Source of the DNA: Halomonas sp. GD1P12
GTDB taxonomy: Bacteria; Pseudomonadota; Gammaproteobacteria; Pseudomonadales; Halomonadaceae
Reading direction: 5' to 3'
DNA: 64,000 nucleotides
Assembly: GCF_025725645.1 (NCBI RefSeq)
Contig: NZ_CP107007.1
Coordinates: 1,922,001 to 1,986,000 of the forward strand
The translations under genes were made by a program, and so were the position numbers. Under the pieces are notes generated by a model. It made no database searches, was not told the DNA's origin, and was given only the letters and a program-made list of their open reading frames with translations. Below are positions 1 through 8,835 of this stretch, one piece after another; the stretch's first letter is position 1; each line of letters opens with the position of its first letter.

Positions 1-68
1 TCGGCGGTGAGCACGACCCGGAAAACCTCGTGCGCATCGGACCTTTTCAAACCGATCACATCGTCTAG
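1..68 (+). CDS. ectA: L-2,4-diaminobutyrate acetyltransferase, C-terminal end only (partial)
   Basis: The window opens inside a reading frame that ends with TAG at 66-68. The last 21 residues read GGEHDPENLVRIGPFQTDHIV. The short tail alone would not identify the protein. It lies 97 bases before ectB on the same strand, which is the standard ectABC order, so this is very probably EctA, the enzyme that acetylates diaminobutyrate in ectoine synthesis. The family assignment is inferred from context. Confidence 0.8.
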   Translation, partial: GGEHDPENLVRIGPFQTDHIV

Positions 69-90
69 CCAGGTCGAGCGCCGCGCGACA

Positions 91-1437
<1,347 letters not shown>

Positions 1438-1500
1438 CGGATCCAACGCCAAGCCATCGTTTCGGCGGCCATCGACGGCCGCCTTTCAAGGAGCACACCG

Positions 1501-1896
1501 ATGATCGTTCGCAACCTGGAAGAAGCCCGCAAGACCGACCGCCTGGTAACCGCTGAGAACGGTAACTGGGACAGCACGCGTCTGGTGCTGGCCAGCGACA
1601 AGGCCGGTTTCTCGTTTCACATCACCCGGATCTTTCCGGGCACCGAAACCCACATTCACTACAAGAACCACTACGAAGCCGTGTTCTGCTACGAAGGCGA
1701 AGGTGAAGTGGAAACCATCGCCGATGGTAAAATCTGGCCGATCAAGGCCGGCGACATCTATATGCTCGACCAGCACGACGAGCACCTGCTGCGTGGCAAG
1801 GAACAGGGCATGACCGTGGCGTGTGTCTTCACGCCGGCGCTGACCGGCAAGGAAGTACACCGCGAAGACGGCTCCTACGCGCCGCCGGAAGAGTAA
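1501..1896 (+). CDS. ectC: L-ectoine synthase
   Basis: EctC cyclises N-gamma-acetyl-diaminobutyrate to the compatible solute ectoine. The 131-residue protein has the normal length of the family and a single cupin fold. Visible cupin features are the [21 protein letters not shown] stretch (about residues 51-71) and a second motif, [17 protein letters not shown] (about 83-99), containing iron-binding candidate His, Tyr and Glu residues. The N terminus [14 protein letters not shown] is typical. The start at 1501 follows an AAGGAG ribosome site. It is the last gene of the operon; no ectoine hydroxylase or aspartokinase follows, and a strong terminator lies 35 bases downstream. Confidence 0.98.
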   Translation: MIVRNLEEARKTDRLVTAENGNWDSTRLVLASDKAGFSFHITRIFPGTETHIHYKNHYEAVFCYEGEGEVETIADGKIWPIKAGDIYMLDQHDEHLLRGKEQGMTVACVFTPALTGKEVHREDGSYAPPEE

Positions 1897-1930
1897 GCGT
1901 CGCTCGTGACACCATGATGCAGTATCTCGA

Positions 1931-1957
1931 AGACAGCCCAAGCGGGCTGTCTTTTTT
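1931..1957 (+). terminator. Intrinsic terminator of the ectABC operon
   Basis: AGACAGCCC and GGGCTGTCT form a 9-base stem around a short AAGC loop, immediately followed by a T run. It lies 35 bases after the ectC stop codon. Confidence 0.9.
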
Positions 1958-2035
1958 ATGGCCGGGTTCCTGTGACGTTTTAACCTTGCATGGGCAAGCA
2001 GATCTCTACACATCAGACCGGCATCTAATAGTTCG

Positions 2036-2051
2036 CATAATATATATTATG
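2036..2051. promoter_or_regulatory. Perfect 16-base AT palindrome
   Basis: CATAATATATATTATG at 2036-2051 is its own reverse complement. It lies in the AT-rich gap between the ectC terminator and the lipoprotein gene at 2157, about 105 bases before that start. It could be an operator or part of a promoter. No cognate regulator is evident, and AT-rich palindromes can arise by chance. Confidence 0.3.
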
Positions 2052-2156
2052 TTAAATCATATGGCAGTCATTGAGTAAAACCCTTAACATCATTGGACAA
2101 CCGGACGCACTTCTTCATATTATCCCAGCTCTTGTTTGGTAAGGGACTTCCGATCT

Positions 2157-2990
2157 ATGCGCACGAAACTGACCTGGCTGATGGCAGGCATGCCGCTACT
2201 GGTAGCCTGCGCTGCTCAACCGCCAGCGCCTCAAGAGCCCCCGCCGCTTGATGATGCCGCGTTCAACGCGCGCATCACAAAGCTCGAGTCCACGCTTTTA
2301 GAACAGTGTGACACCCAAGCGCTGGAGTCGCGCCAAACGAGCCAGTACGAAACGCTCAGATCCAACATGCATGAAGTGGGCAACCTACTGCGTGTCTTGC
2401 AAAAGGACGTGGCGACTATCGAGGCGCGCGGCGGCGAACCCCTCATCGTGCGTGAAGAGTGCGAAGCTCAGCCGGTACACAACGCCAAAACGGTGCTCGG
2501 GCGCAGCGAATGGGTCGGCTTTCCAGCGATCGGTACCTACCTCAAGGCGCGTATCGACTCCGGGGCCTCGACATCGTCGCTGTCGGCGTCCGATATCACG
2601 CGCTTCGAGCGTGACGGCGAAGACTGGGTACGCTTCAAGCTCGCGCTCAACGACGAAGACGTGGCGGTCGAGCGCGTTAAAGACGAATGGATCGAAGCGC
2701 CGATCCAGCGTCGCGTGCGCATCGTGCAGGCCTCCGGCGAAGAGTCGCGCCCGGTCATTTCGCTGTTGATGACGTTAGGGCCCATTCGCGAAAACGTCGA
2801 ATTCACGCTCAACGACCGTACCCACCTGGATTTCCCGGTGCTGCTGGGACGGCGCTTCATGATGGATATTGCCACCATCGACGTCGCCCAAACCTACGTT
2901 CACGATCGGCCCGAATTCCCCGGCGGCGAACCTGCCGACCAGGCCGCTGACGATGAAGTCTCTGAAGATCAAGACGATACAGAAGAGTAG
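2157..2990 (+). CDS. Retropepsin-like aspartic protease lipoprotein (RimB/'ATP-dependent zinc protease' family, DUF785)
   Basis: This is a predicted lipoprotein with a C-terminal retropepsin-like domain. The ATG at 2157 starts a lipoprotein signal ending in LLVAC, with Cys18 as the lipidation site; an upstream in-frame TTG at 2136 would only lengthen it. Residues 36-95 are helical and probably coiled coil. The protease domain follows, with the retropepsin catalytic triplet as DSGA at 134-137 and the second family motif PVLLGRRFM at about 227-235. The last 25 residues are strongly acidic. It is first in a cassette with the 7TM protein (63-base gap) and the ATP-grasp ligase. Family databases label such proteins 'ATP-dependent zinc protease', but the visible motif is that of an aspartic protease. 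The substrate is unknown. Confidence 0.8.
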   Translation: MRTKLTWLMAGMPLLVACAAQPPAPQEPPPLDDAAFNARITKLESTLLEQCDTQALESRQTSQYETLRSNMHEVGNLLRVLQKDVATIEARGGEPLIVREECEAQPVHNAKTVLGRSEWVGFPAIGTYLKARIDSGASTSSLSASDITRFERDGEDWVRFKLALNDEDVAVERVKDEWIEAPIQRRVRIVQASGEESRPVISLLMTLGPIRENVEFTLNDRTHLDFPVLLGRRFMMDIATIDVAQTYVHDRPEFPGGEPADQAADDEVSEDQDDTEE

Positions 2991-3053
2991 CCGCTCTACC
3001 TCCTAGAGCCACCGCTCTCCCCTGTCGTTTAATGCCGCAAGGAATCAACCTTC

Positions 3054-4577
3054 ATGTCACGCTTGGCGTTTTATTTAATCGTGGGCTTTTTGCTGGTCGT
3101 GGGTATCGCGGCCAGTATTCATCGTCACGTTCAGTTCGAAATCCCCTGGACCCCCGGCGAGCAGCGCCAGGTGTGGGAGATCGAGGCGGTGATCACGTTC
3201 AACGCCCAGGATGGCCCGGTTCAGGTCGATTTGGCGCTGCCGTCGCATCAGGCGGGCTATCGTGTATTGACCGAAAACACAGCCTCATCGGGCTATGGCC
3301 TCGCCTATAGCGCCGACGAGCTGGGCCGCCAGGCGCAGTGGACCATCCGCAACGCCGCCGGTAGCCAGCAGCTTTACTACTCGGTGCAAATGCTGGTATC
3401 GCCCGAAGCGCGCGCGCCTATCCAGACGCCGCCCGGGCTATCGACGCCGACGCCCTGGGGGGCGCCCTACGATAGCGCCGCCGAGCAGATCATCGAGCGG
3501 GCCTGGGCGCGAAGCGCCGATAACGCCACATTTGCCCGCGAATTGATCCTCGATCTCAACGGCGAACGTCAGGCCGAGAACGCGCGGCTGCTGTTGAGCC
3601 AGGAGACGCCGACGGCGCTGATCGTACGGCTATTGAACCAGGCCGGTGTTCAGGCGCGGGAAATTAGCGGCCTCATGCTCGAGGACGCGCGCCGGCGCCA
3701 GTCGCTGACCAGCTGGATTCAGGTGTTCGACGAAACCGGCGAGCAGTGGACAGTGTTCAATCCAAGGACCGGTGAGCGTGGCCGCCCGGATAATCTGCTG
3801 CTATGGGAAACCGGCGGCCGCGCGGTGCTCGAGGTTCAGGGCGGCACCAATTCCCAGGTCAGCTTCTCGATGCTGACCCACAACCAACCGGCGTCGGCGG
3901 CGGTGCGTAACCACCGCTCGGACAGCACGCTCTTGAACTTCTCGATTCACAGCCTACCGCTGGAGGAGCAGGCGCTGTTCCAGACCATTTTGCTGATCCC
4001 CATCGGGGCGCTGGTGGTGGTGCTTTTGCGCGTCTTCATCGGGGTGAAAACCTCGGGTACTTTCATGCCGGTTCTGATCGCGCTGGCGTTCATTCAAACC
4101 ACGCTTTTAACCGGCCTGATCGGCTTTCTGCTCATCGTCGCGGTGGGCCTGGTGATCCGAAACTACCTGTCGCACTTGAATTTGCTGCTGGTGGCGAGGG
4201 TGTCGGCGGTCATCATCACGGTCATCGCGATCATCGCCGCCTTCACCGTGCTCGCCTATCGCATGGGCCTCTCGGCGGGGCTCACCGTCACCTTCTTCCC
4301 GATGATCATTCTGGCCTGGACCATCGAGCGTATGTCGATTCTTTGGGAGGAAGAAGGCCCGAAGCAGGTGCTGATCCAGGGCGGTGGCAGTCTGGTGACC
4401 GCGGTGCTCGCGTATCTGGCCATGAACAACCCCTGGATTCGCCACATCACCTTCAACTTCCTCGGAGTGCAGTTGATTTTGATGGCGTTCATTTTGATGC
4501 TGGGTAACTACACCGGTTATCGCCTGCTCGAACTGCGCCGCTTCAAGCCGATTATTGATGACGAGAAGCCCTCATGA
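3054..4577 (+). CDS. Inactive transglutaminase-like protein fused to seven transmembrane helices
   Basis: The 507-residue inner-membrane protein has three parts. One N-terminal membrane helix (about 5-22) is followed by a periplasmic region to about residue 300 that resembles the transglutaminase fold but shows no clear Cys-His-Asp triad. A block of hydrophobic helices then runs from about 312 to 495. The layout matches the family annotated as 'inactive transglutaminase fused to 7 transmembrane helices'. The stop codon overlaps the start of the next gene by four bases (ATGA), indicating translational coupling with the ATP-grasp ligase. With the upstream retropepsin lipoprotein it forms a recurrent three-gene set in gammaproteobacteria. 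A scaffold or peptide-sensing role in the envelope is inference. Confidence 0.8.
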   Translation: MSRLAFYLIVGFLLVVGIAASIHRHVQFEIPWTPGEQRQVWEIEAVITFNAQDGPVQVDLALPSHQAGYRVLTENTASSGYGLAYSADELGRQAQWTIRNAAGSQQLYYSVQMLVSPEARAPIQTPPGLSTPTPWGAPYDSAAEQIIERAWARSADNATFARELILDLNGERQAENARLLLSQETPTALIVRLLNQAGVQAREISGLMLEDARRRQSLTSWIQVFDETGEQWTVFNPRTGERGRPDNLLLWETGGRAVLEVQGGTNSQVSFSMLTHNQPASAAVRNHRSDSTLLNFSIHSLPLEEQALFQTILLIPIGALVVVLLRVFIGVKTSGTFMPVLIALAFIQTTLLTGLIGFLLIVAVGLVIRNYLSHLNLLLVARVSAVIITVIAIIAAFTVLAYRMGLSAGLTVTFFPMIILAWTIERMSILWEEEGPKQVLIQGGGSLVTAVLAYLAMNNPWIRHITFNFLGVQLILMAFILMLGNYTGYRLLELRRFKPIIDDEKPS

Positions 4578-5575
4578 GCTGGTTCAAGGACTGGACCTGG
4601 CCTTCCAGGCTAAGAGACAAGGGCATCATCGGCATGAACCGGCGCAACATTCGCTACATCGGCCGCTACAATTCGCGCAAGCTCTACCCGCTGGTGGATG
4701 ACAAGCTCAAGACCAAGCTTCTGGCCCAGCGCTATGACATCACCACGCCCGCGCTGATCGGCACGGTGAGCACCCAGTTCGGCGTCAAGCATATCGGCGC
4801 CATGCTCACCGGGCACAAGGGGTTTGTGATCAAGCCCGCCAAGGGCAGTGGCGGCAAGGGGATTCTGGTCATCGAAAACGTTGACGATGACAACGTCTTC
4901 ATCAAACCCAGCGGCGCGCACTTGACCCTGGTCGACCTCGAGCGTCACGTGTCGAACATCCTTTCCGGGCTCTATTCGCTTGGTGGCTCGCCGGACGTCG
5001 CGGTGATCGAGACACTGATCAACTTCGATGAAAGCCTGATGGCTTACACCTACGAAGGCGTGCCGGACATTCGCGTCATCGTTTTCAAGGGCTACCCGGT
5101 GATGGCCATGATGCGCCTGTCCACCGCCGCCTCCGATGGCAAGGCCAACCTGCACCAGGGTGCAGTGGGCGTGGGGCTCAACATCGCCACCGGCGCGGCG
5201 CTCAGAGGCGTTCAGTTCGACCGCCCCTGCTACAGCCACCCGGATACCGGCCACGACCTGGCGAGCCTGGTCGTGCCACAGTGGGACACGCTCCTGAATT
5301 TGGCCGCCGGCTGCTATGAAATGACCGGCCTTGGCTATCTGGGCACCGACATGGTGCTCGACCGGGTACACGGCCCCATGCTGCTGGAGCTCAACGCCCG
5401 GCCCGGGCTTGCCATTCAGATGACCAACGGCGAAGGACTTCGCCGACGCCTCGATCTGATCGAACGCCAGCCCGAGGGCGTCAGCGCCAAGGAGCGCGTG
5501 GCGTTTGCCCAGCATCACTTCGCGCGCCAAAGTGAGCTCGTCAGCGCCCCTGACACAGAGACGGCGAGCGCGTAA
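4574..5575 (+). CDS. RimK-like ATP-grasp ligase (alpha-L-glutamate ligase-like protein)
   Basis: This is a 333-residue cytoplasmic ATP-grasp enzyme, expected to join an amino acid to a peptide or other carboxylate with ATP. The glycine-rich ATP lid is visible as KPAKGSGGKGILVI (about 94-107). The metal-binding end motif LLELNARPGLAIQ is at about 272-284, preceded by GYLGTDMVLD. Its ATG overlaps the stop of the 7TM gene. The family is usually annotated 'alpha-L-glutamate ligase-like', but the ligated residue and acceptor are not known from sequence. Given the periplasmic protease and membrane partners, envelope peptide modification is a reasonable inference. RimK itself (modifier of ribosomal protein S6) is a less likely identity because of this context. 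Confidence 0.82.
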   Translation: MSWFKDWTWPSRLRDKGIIGMNRRNIRYIGRYNSRKLYPLVDDKLKTKLLAQRYDITTPALIGTVSTQFGVKHIGAMLTGHKGFVIKPAKGSGGKGILVIENVDDDNVFIKPSGAHLTLVDLERHVSNILSGLYSLGGSPDVAVIETLINFDESLMAYTYEGVPDIRVIVFKGYPVMAMMRLSTAASDGKANLHQGAVGVGLNIATGAALRGVQFDRPCYSHPDTGHDLASLVVPQWDTLLNLAAGCYEMTGLGYLGTDMVLDRVHGPMLLELNARPGLAIQMTNGEGLRRRLDLIERQPEGVSAKERVAFAQHHFARQSELVSAPDTETASA

Positions 5576-5587
5576 ACTAGGCTCACC

Positions 5588-6070
5588 ATGTTGACCCGGT
5601 CGCTGATGATGAAAACCAATACGTTACTGCAGCAAGCCGAATCGCAATGCATCAATCGCGGCGTGCGCTTCACCCCGATTCGCAAGCGCGTGCTCGAAAT
5701 GATCGCCGACAGCGGCGGTGGGCTGAAAGCCTACGACCTGCTCGACCAGCTCTCCAGCGAACACGCCGCCGCGCGTCCGCCGACGGTGTACCGCGCGCTC
5801 GAGTTTTTGATCACCGAAGGCTTCGTTCATCGCATCGAGTCTCAAAACGCCTACATCGCCTGCGCCTGCCCCGAGCATACCCACGGCTTTCAGCTGTTGA
5901 TTTGTCGCCTTTGCGGTCACGTTGAAGAGCTGCACCTGGATGCCATCAGCGACGAGCTGGTGGGTCTTGCGCGAGAAAAAGGCTTCAACGTCGAGCGTCA
6001 GACCATCGAATTACAGGGCTACTGCGCTACCTGCCGGGAAAGCGGCCAGGCAAACGCCGCCGCCGACTGA
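5588..6070 (+). CDS. zur: Zinc uptake regulator Zur (Fur family)
   Basis: A 160-residue Fur-family repressor that would shut off zinc import genes when zinc is plentiful. The N-terminal winged helix contains RFTPIRKRVLEMI and the recognition segment PPTVYRALEFLITEGFVHRIES, which reads like Zur rather than Fur. The structural zinc site is CRLC (106-109) with CATC (146-149); His97 and His99 in EHTHGF are regulatory-site candidates. The start at 5588 follows an AGG at good distance; MMKTNT at 5606 is possible. No znuABC genes lie in the window, so targets must be elsewhere. hisI follows after 36 bases and may be cotranscribed. Confidence 0.88.
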   Translation: MLTRSLMMKTNTLLQQAESQCINRGVRFTPIRKRVLEMIADSGGGLKAYDLLDQLSSEHAAARPPTVYRALEFLITEGFVHRIESQNAYIACACPEHTHGFQLLICRLCGHVEELHLDAISDELVGLAREKGFNVERQTIELQGYCATCRESGQANAAAD

Positions 6071-6106
6071 CCTTTTTCTTAGCGACCCTTCAAACGAGTA
6101 TCCGTT

Positions 6107-6568
6107 ATGTCCCGTTTCGACCCGCACGCCTCGCTTTTCAAGGCGCTCGAATCCGCCGGATGCGATGAGACGCTGCCGCCGACCCAAACGCTGTTGGACG
6201 CGGCCAGGTTCAATAGCGACGGCCTGATACCCGCCATCGCTCAGCAGCATGACAGCGGCGAAGTACTGATGATGGCCTGGATGAACCGCGAGGCGCTCGA
6301 AGAGACCCTCTCGACCCGCCGGGTCTGCTACTATTCCCGCTCGCGCGGCAAACTCTGGCGCAAGGGCGAAAGCTCCGGCCAGCAGCAGGCGCTGGTGTCC
6401 GCCGCGTTCGACTGCGACGCCGATACCGTGCTTTTGCAGGTAGACCAAACCGGTCCGGCGTGCCACACCGGCCGGCGCAGCTGCTTTTATATCGCCGTCG
6501 ACTTTGAGAAAGCCGCCATCACCAGCGCGCCGCTCATCGACCCGGCCACGCTCTACGCCAAGCGCTAA
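6107..6568 (+). CDS. hisI: Phosphoribosyl-AMP cyclohydrolase
   Basis: HisI opens the purine ring of phosphoribosyl-AMP in the third step of histidine synthesis. The metal-binding segments are clear: [12 protein letters not shown], and the C-terminal cysteine pair in [13 protein letters not shown]. The substrate region [17 protein letters not shown] is also conserved. At 153 residues it is longer than minimal HisI because of an approximately 25-residue N-terminal extension. It is a stand-alone HisI: no HisE (phosphoribosyl-ATP pyrophosphatase) is fused or adjacent. yidD begins two bases after its stop codon. Confidence 0.93.
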   Translation: MSRFDPHASLFKALESAGCDETLPPTQTLLDAARFNSDGLIPAIAQQHDSGEVLMMAWMNREALEETLSTRRVCYYSRSRGKLWRKGESSGQQQALVSAAFDCDADTVLLQVDQTGPACHTGRRSCFYIAVDFEKAAITSAPLIDPATLYAKR

Positions 6569-6569
6569 C

Positions 6570-6914
6570 GTGAACGCCTGGCGGGCGGTCAAGAAAGGGA
6601 TCATCAAAACCCCTGGCGCCCTGATGATCGCGCTGGTTCGGCTCTACCAGCTCATCCTGAGCCCCCTGCTCGGCCCGCGCTGTCGCTTCTGGCCGAGCTG
6701 CTCCTCCTACACGATCGAGGCCATCCAGGTACACGGCCCGCTTAAGGGTGGCTGGATGGCCTTGAAACGACTCGTCAAATGCCATCCGGGCCACCCCGGC
6801 GGCATGGATCCGGTGCCCGGCGGGCGCAGCGAAGCGCTTTGCCGCGACGACGAAATCGAGTGCGATAAATCCAAAACCGGCAACACACACTGCTGCAACG
6901 ATCGATCCGATTAG
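6570..6914 (+). CDS. yidD: Membrane protein insertion efficiency factor YidD
   Basis: A small inner-membrane-associated protein that assists YidC-dependent membrane protein insertion. The diagnostic block is visible: [27 protein letters not shown] followed by the [13 protein letters not shown] motif. I place the start at GTG 6570, two bases after hisI; a longer in-frame extension into hisI would not resemble the family. The resulting 114-residue protein has an unusual Cys-rich, polar C-terminal tail after DPVPGG. Its normal neighbours (rpmH, rnpA, yidC) are absent here. Its 3' end overlaps convergent sufE by four bases. Confidence 0.9.
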   Translation: MNAWRAVKKGIIKTPGALMIALVRLYQLILSPLLGPRCRFWPSCSSYTIEAIQVHGPLKGGWMALKRLVKCHPGHPGGMDPVPGGRSEALCRDDEIECDKSKTGNTHCCNDRSD

Positions 6915-7327
6915 GCGCTTTGCGCAACCTGATAGATGCGTTCGAGCATGGCGTGCAGGCCGTTACTGCGCGTCGGCGAAAGGTGCTTATCGAGACCCAG
7001 ATCCTGCAAAAAGTGTGGCTGCGTGGCGGTAATCTCGGCCGGAGTGCGCTCGCTGTAGATACGCAGCAGCACGCCGATGAGGCCGGAAACGATGGCCGCG
7101 TCTGAGGTCGCCTTGAATACCAGCTTGTCGCCGTCTTGCTCGTGGTTCATCCAGACGTTGGACTGACACCCCTGAATCTTGTACTCCTCGGTTCGCCACT
7201 CGGCGGGAAAGTCGGGCAGCTGCTTGCCCATATCGATGATGTACTGGTAGCGATCCATCCAGTTGTCGAACATCTCGAACTCTTCGATCAGTTCCTGCTG
7301 GGCGAGCTCGGGGCCTGGCGTGCTCAT
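6911..7327 (-). CDS. sufE: Cysteine desulfurase acceptor SufE/CsdE
   Basis: SufE-family proteins accept persulfide sulfur from a cysteine desulfurase for Fe-S cluster assembly. The acceptor cysteine is Cys54 in [12 protein letters not shown], the family signature. The 138-residue length is typical, and the body ([34 protein letters not shown]) matches SufE/CsdE. No SufS or CsdA lies beside it, so SufE versus CsdE cannot be settled. It starts at 7327 with a GGAGAA ribosome site and converges on yidD with a four-base overlap. Confidence 0.9.
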   Translation of the reverse strand: MSTPGPELAQQELIEEFEMFDNWMDRYQYIIDMGKQLPDFPAEWRTEEYKIQGCQSNVWMNHEQDGDKLVFKATSDAAIVSGLIGVLLRIYSERTPAEITATQPHFLQDLGLDKHLSPTRSNGLHAMLERIYQVAQSA

Positions 7328-7374
7328 GGTTTCTCCTTGAAGGCATTAGGCAAATTTGGCCGTCATTATAACGC

Positions 7375-8532
7375 TCAATCGCGCCGTTTTGTGGGTGAAG
7401 CGCCCAGACGATGGCGCTGCTGCTCGGTGTGCCACTGCTCGGCCTCGGTATGCAGATAGCGGCTGGTGGTTTCAAGACGCGCATGGCGCGCGCTTTGGGC
7501 CAGGTACCTGAGTTCGATACCCGACTGCGCCTGGTGAGTAATCGACGTATGGCGCAGCCAGTGGGGTGTCGCGTGGCGTAGGGCCTCGATGTGGCCCGGC
7601 GCGCCCTGCTCCGCCTCCAGCGCCTCGGCGGCCTGGGCGAAGGTTTTTTTGATCAGCCGGTAGAGCTGGTTGTCGCTGATACCGCGAACACCGTCGAGCG
7701 CGCGCAGAAGCGGCGTTGCCTCGTCAAACGCAGGAAGCGATGAGAGCCCCAGCGCCAGGCGCCACTCGGCCAGTGCGCCCAGCATATCCTCGGGCAGAGG
7801 AATGCGTGCGGTTTTCTGCCCCTTGCCGGTCACCACCCACCACCAGCGCCCTTCCCTGAAAACGAAATCCTCCATACGGGCGCTGGCCATCTCGCTAATA
7901 CGCGGGGCCAGCAGATAGGCAAAACTGAAAATGAACCGGCACCGCGCCCGCTCATAGCGCTGACGGGTACTCGCGCCCTCCTCCGTATCTCCATTCAGCC
8001 AGCCCCAAAGCCATTGCCAAAGCTCGTACTCCAGGTAACGCTCGACGCCAAGTGTTTGGTTATTGAGCCGACGCGACTTGTCGCGCATCAGCCGAAACGG
8101 GTTGTGCGCGACCCACCCGGCCTCGACCAGCCAGCCGTAAAGCCCTTGAAGTATCACCAGACTTTGACGCCGGCTCGCCGGCGACAGCCCCGCACGAAAC
8201 GGCCGCCAGGCGGGGCTCGAGCGCGGCGCCCCACCCCCCACCCAGCGCGAGGCCGGCTGCGGGTCTTCGAGAAACGCCTCGAATTCACGCAGCCCTTCCC
8301 GATCGAGTTCGCCCAAACGCCGCCGTGTGCTCGAGAGCCACAGCAATAGCCGCTGCGCCTCGCGCCGATACGCCTTGAAGGTTTGCGGGCTCTCGCGGTA
8401 CTCGGCTAGCCATAGTCCGACCGCCTCGGCGTCGCTTGAAGCCGTAATATGGGCAACGCCTTCTGCCCTGCCGACGACGTCAAAAACCCTCGAAATATCA
8501 TTATCTTGAAGGGTGTAAACCTCGTTACTCAC
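7375..8532 (-). CDS. Tyrosine recombinase/integrase
   Basis: A 385-residue site-specific recombinase with a complete catalytic set: Arg211 (LLAPRISEM), Lys238 (GKGQK), His324 and Arg327 (HWLRHT), His350 (ARHARLETT) and nucleophile Tyr359 (TSRYLH). The N-terminal region contains a SAM-like core-binding domain. It looks intact and active. It starts with GTG at 8530-8532 behind an AGAGG ribosome site. Only 20 bases upstream begins an array of 17 seven-base repeats, and beyond it is a divergent KfrA-like gene. No phage, IS or cassette genes accompany it, and it is far from the tRNA gene, so a resident function is more likely than a recent element. XerC/XerD are different in sequence and size. Confidence 0.88.
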   Translation of the reverse strand: MSNEVYTLQDNDISRVFDVVGRAEGVAHITASSDAEAVGLWLAEYRESPQTFKAYRREAQRLLLWLSSTRRRLGELDREGLREFEAFLEDPQPASRWVGGGAPRSSPAWRPFRAGLSPASRRQSLVILQGLYGWLVEAGWVAHNPFRLMRDKSRRLNNQTLGVERYLEYELWQWLWGWLNGDTEEGASTRQRYERARCRFIFSFAYLLAPRISEMASARMEDFVFREGRWWWVVTGKGQKTARIPLPEDMLGALAEWRLALGLSSLPAFDEATPLLRALDGVRGISDNQLYRLIKKTFAQAAEALEAEQGAPGHIEALRHATPHWLRHTSITHQAQSGIELRYLAQSARHARLETTSRYLHTEAEQWHTEQQRHRLGASPTKRRD

Positions 8533-8552
8533 TACGCTTTACCTCTTTAATA

Positions 8553-8671
8553 CCTCACGCCTCACGCCTCACGCCTCACGCCTCACGCCTCACGCCTCAC
8601 GCCTCACGCCTCACGCCTCACGCCTCACGCCTCACGCCTCACGCCTCACGCCTCACGCCTCACGCCTCACG
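8553..8671. repeat. Heptanucleotide tandem array, 17 perfect copies of CCTCACG
   Basis: The unit CCTCACG (plus strand; CGTGAGG on the minus strand) is repeated 17 times without a single mismatch over 119 bases, followed by a partial CC. Every reading frame on the minus strand meets TGA within 21 bases, so it is not coding. It lies 20 bases upstream of the recombinase start codon, within its probable 5' leader. Perfect identity and a unit length that is not a multiple of three fit slippage-prone expansion or contraction. Each minus-strand unit contains GTG and GAGG. Confidence 0.95.
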
Positions 8672-8701
8672 CCAAATTCTGCTGCCACAGCTACAAAAAC
8701 T

Positions 8702-8773
8702 CAAGATAATACGTGTAATCTTGACTTTATTGACAGTATCATAAATAAAATTACATATTACGTTTTACGTAAT
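8702..8773. promoter_or_regulatory. Cluster of dyads between the recombinase and KfrA-like genes (probable operator)
   Basis: An imperfect 22-base palindrome spans 8702-8723, with outer arms CAAGAT and ATCTTG and centre ACGT; two symmetric base pairs mismatch. A second dyad, ATTACGT-TTT-ACGTAAT, spans 8757-8773. Further ATTAC/GTAAT half sites lie between. The stretch is much more AT-rich than its surroundings. KfrA-family proteins are known to repress their own promoters by binding inverted repeats, so binding by the downstream gene's product is a fair inference. Confidence 0.55.
8730..8758 (+). promoter_or_regulatory. Possible promoter of the KfrA-like gene
   Basis: A consensus -35 TTGACA at 8730-8735 is followed after 17 bases by ACATAT at 8753-8758. 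The -10 match is weak, but the site sits among the dyads and about 75 bases before the gene start. TTGACT at 8721-8726 is an alternative -35. Confidence 0.35.
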
Positions 8774-8835
8774 TATTGTTTTAATCGAAAAGCTGCCGCA
8801 AAATGGTGTCTTTACCAGTCATTGGAATCGACATC

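Noticed and set aside
1821-2078. 85-codon frame overlapping the end of ectC and its terminator
   Set aside because: It runs through the terminator hairpin, has no ribosome site and is out of frame with ectC.
7375-8532. Recombinase considered as XerC/XerD or an integron integrase
   Set aside because: It is longer than XerC/D, lacks their typical neighbours, and no attC-like cassettes are present.
8553-8671. Regular repeat array considered as a CRISPR
   Set aside because: The 7-base units are directly contiguous with no spacers, and no cas genes are present.
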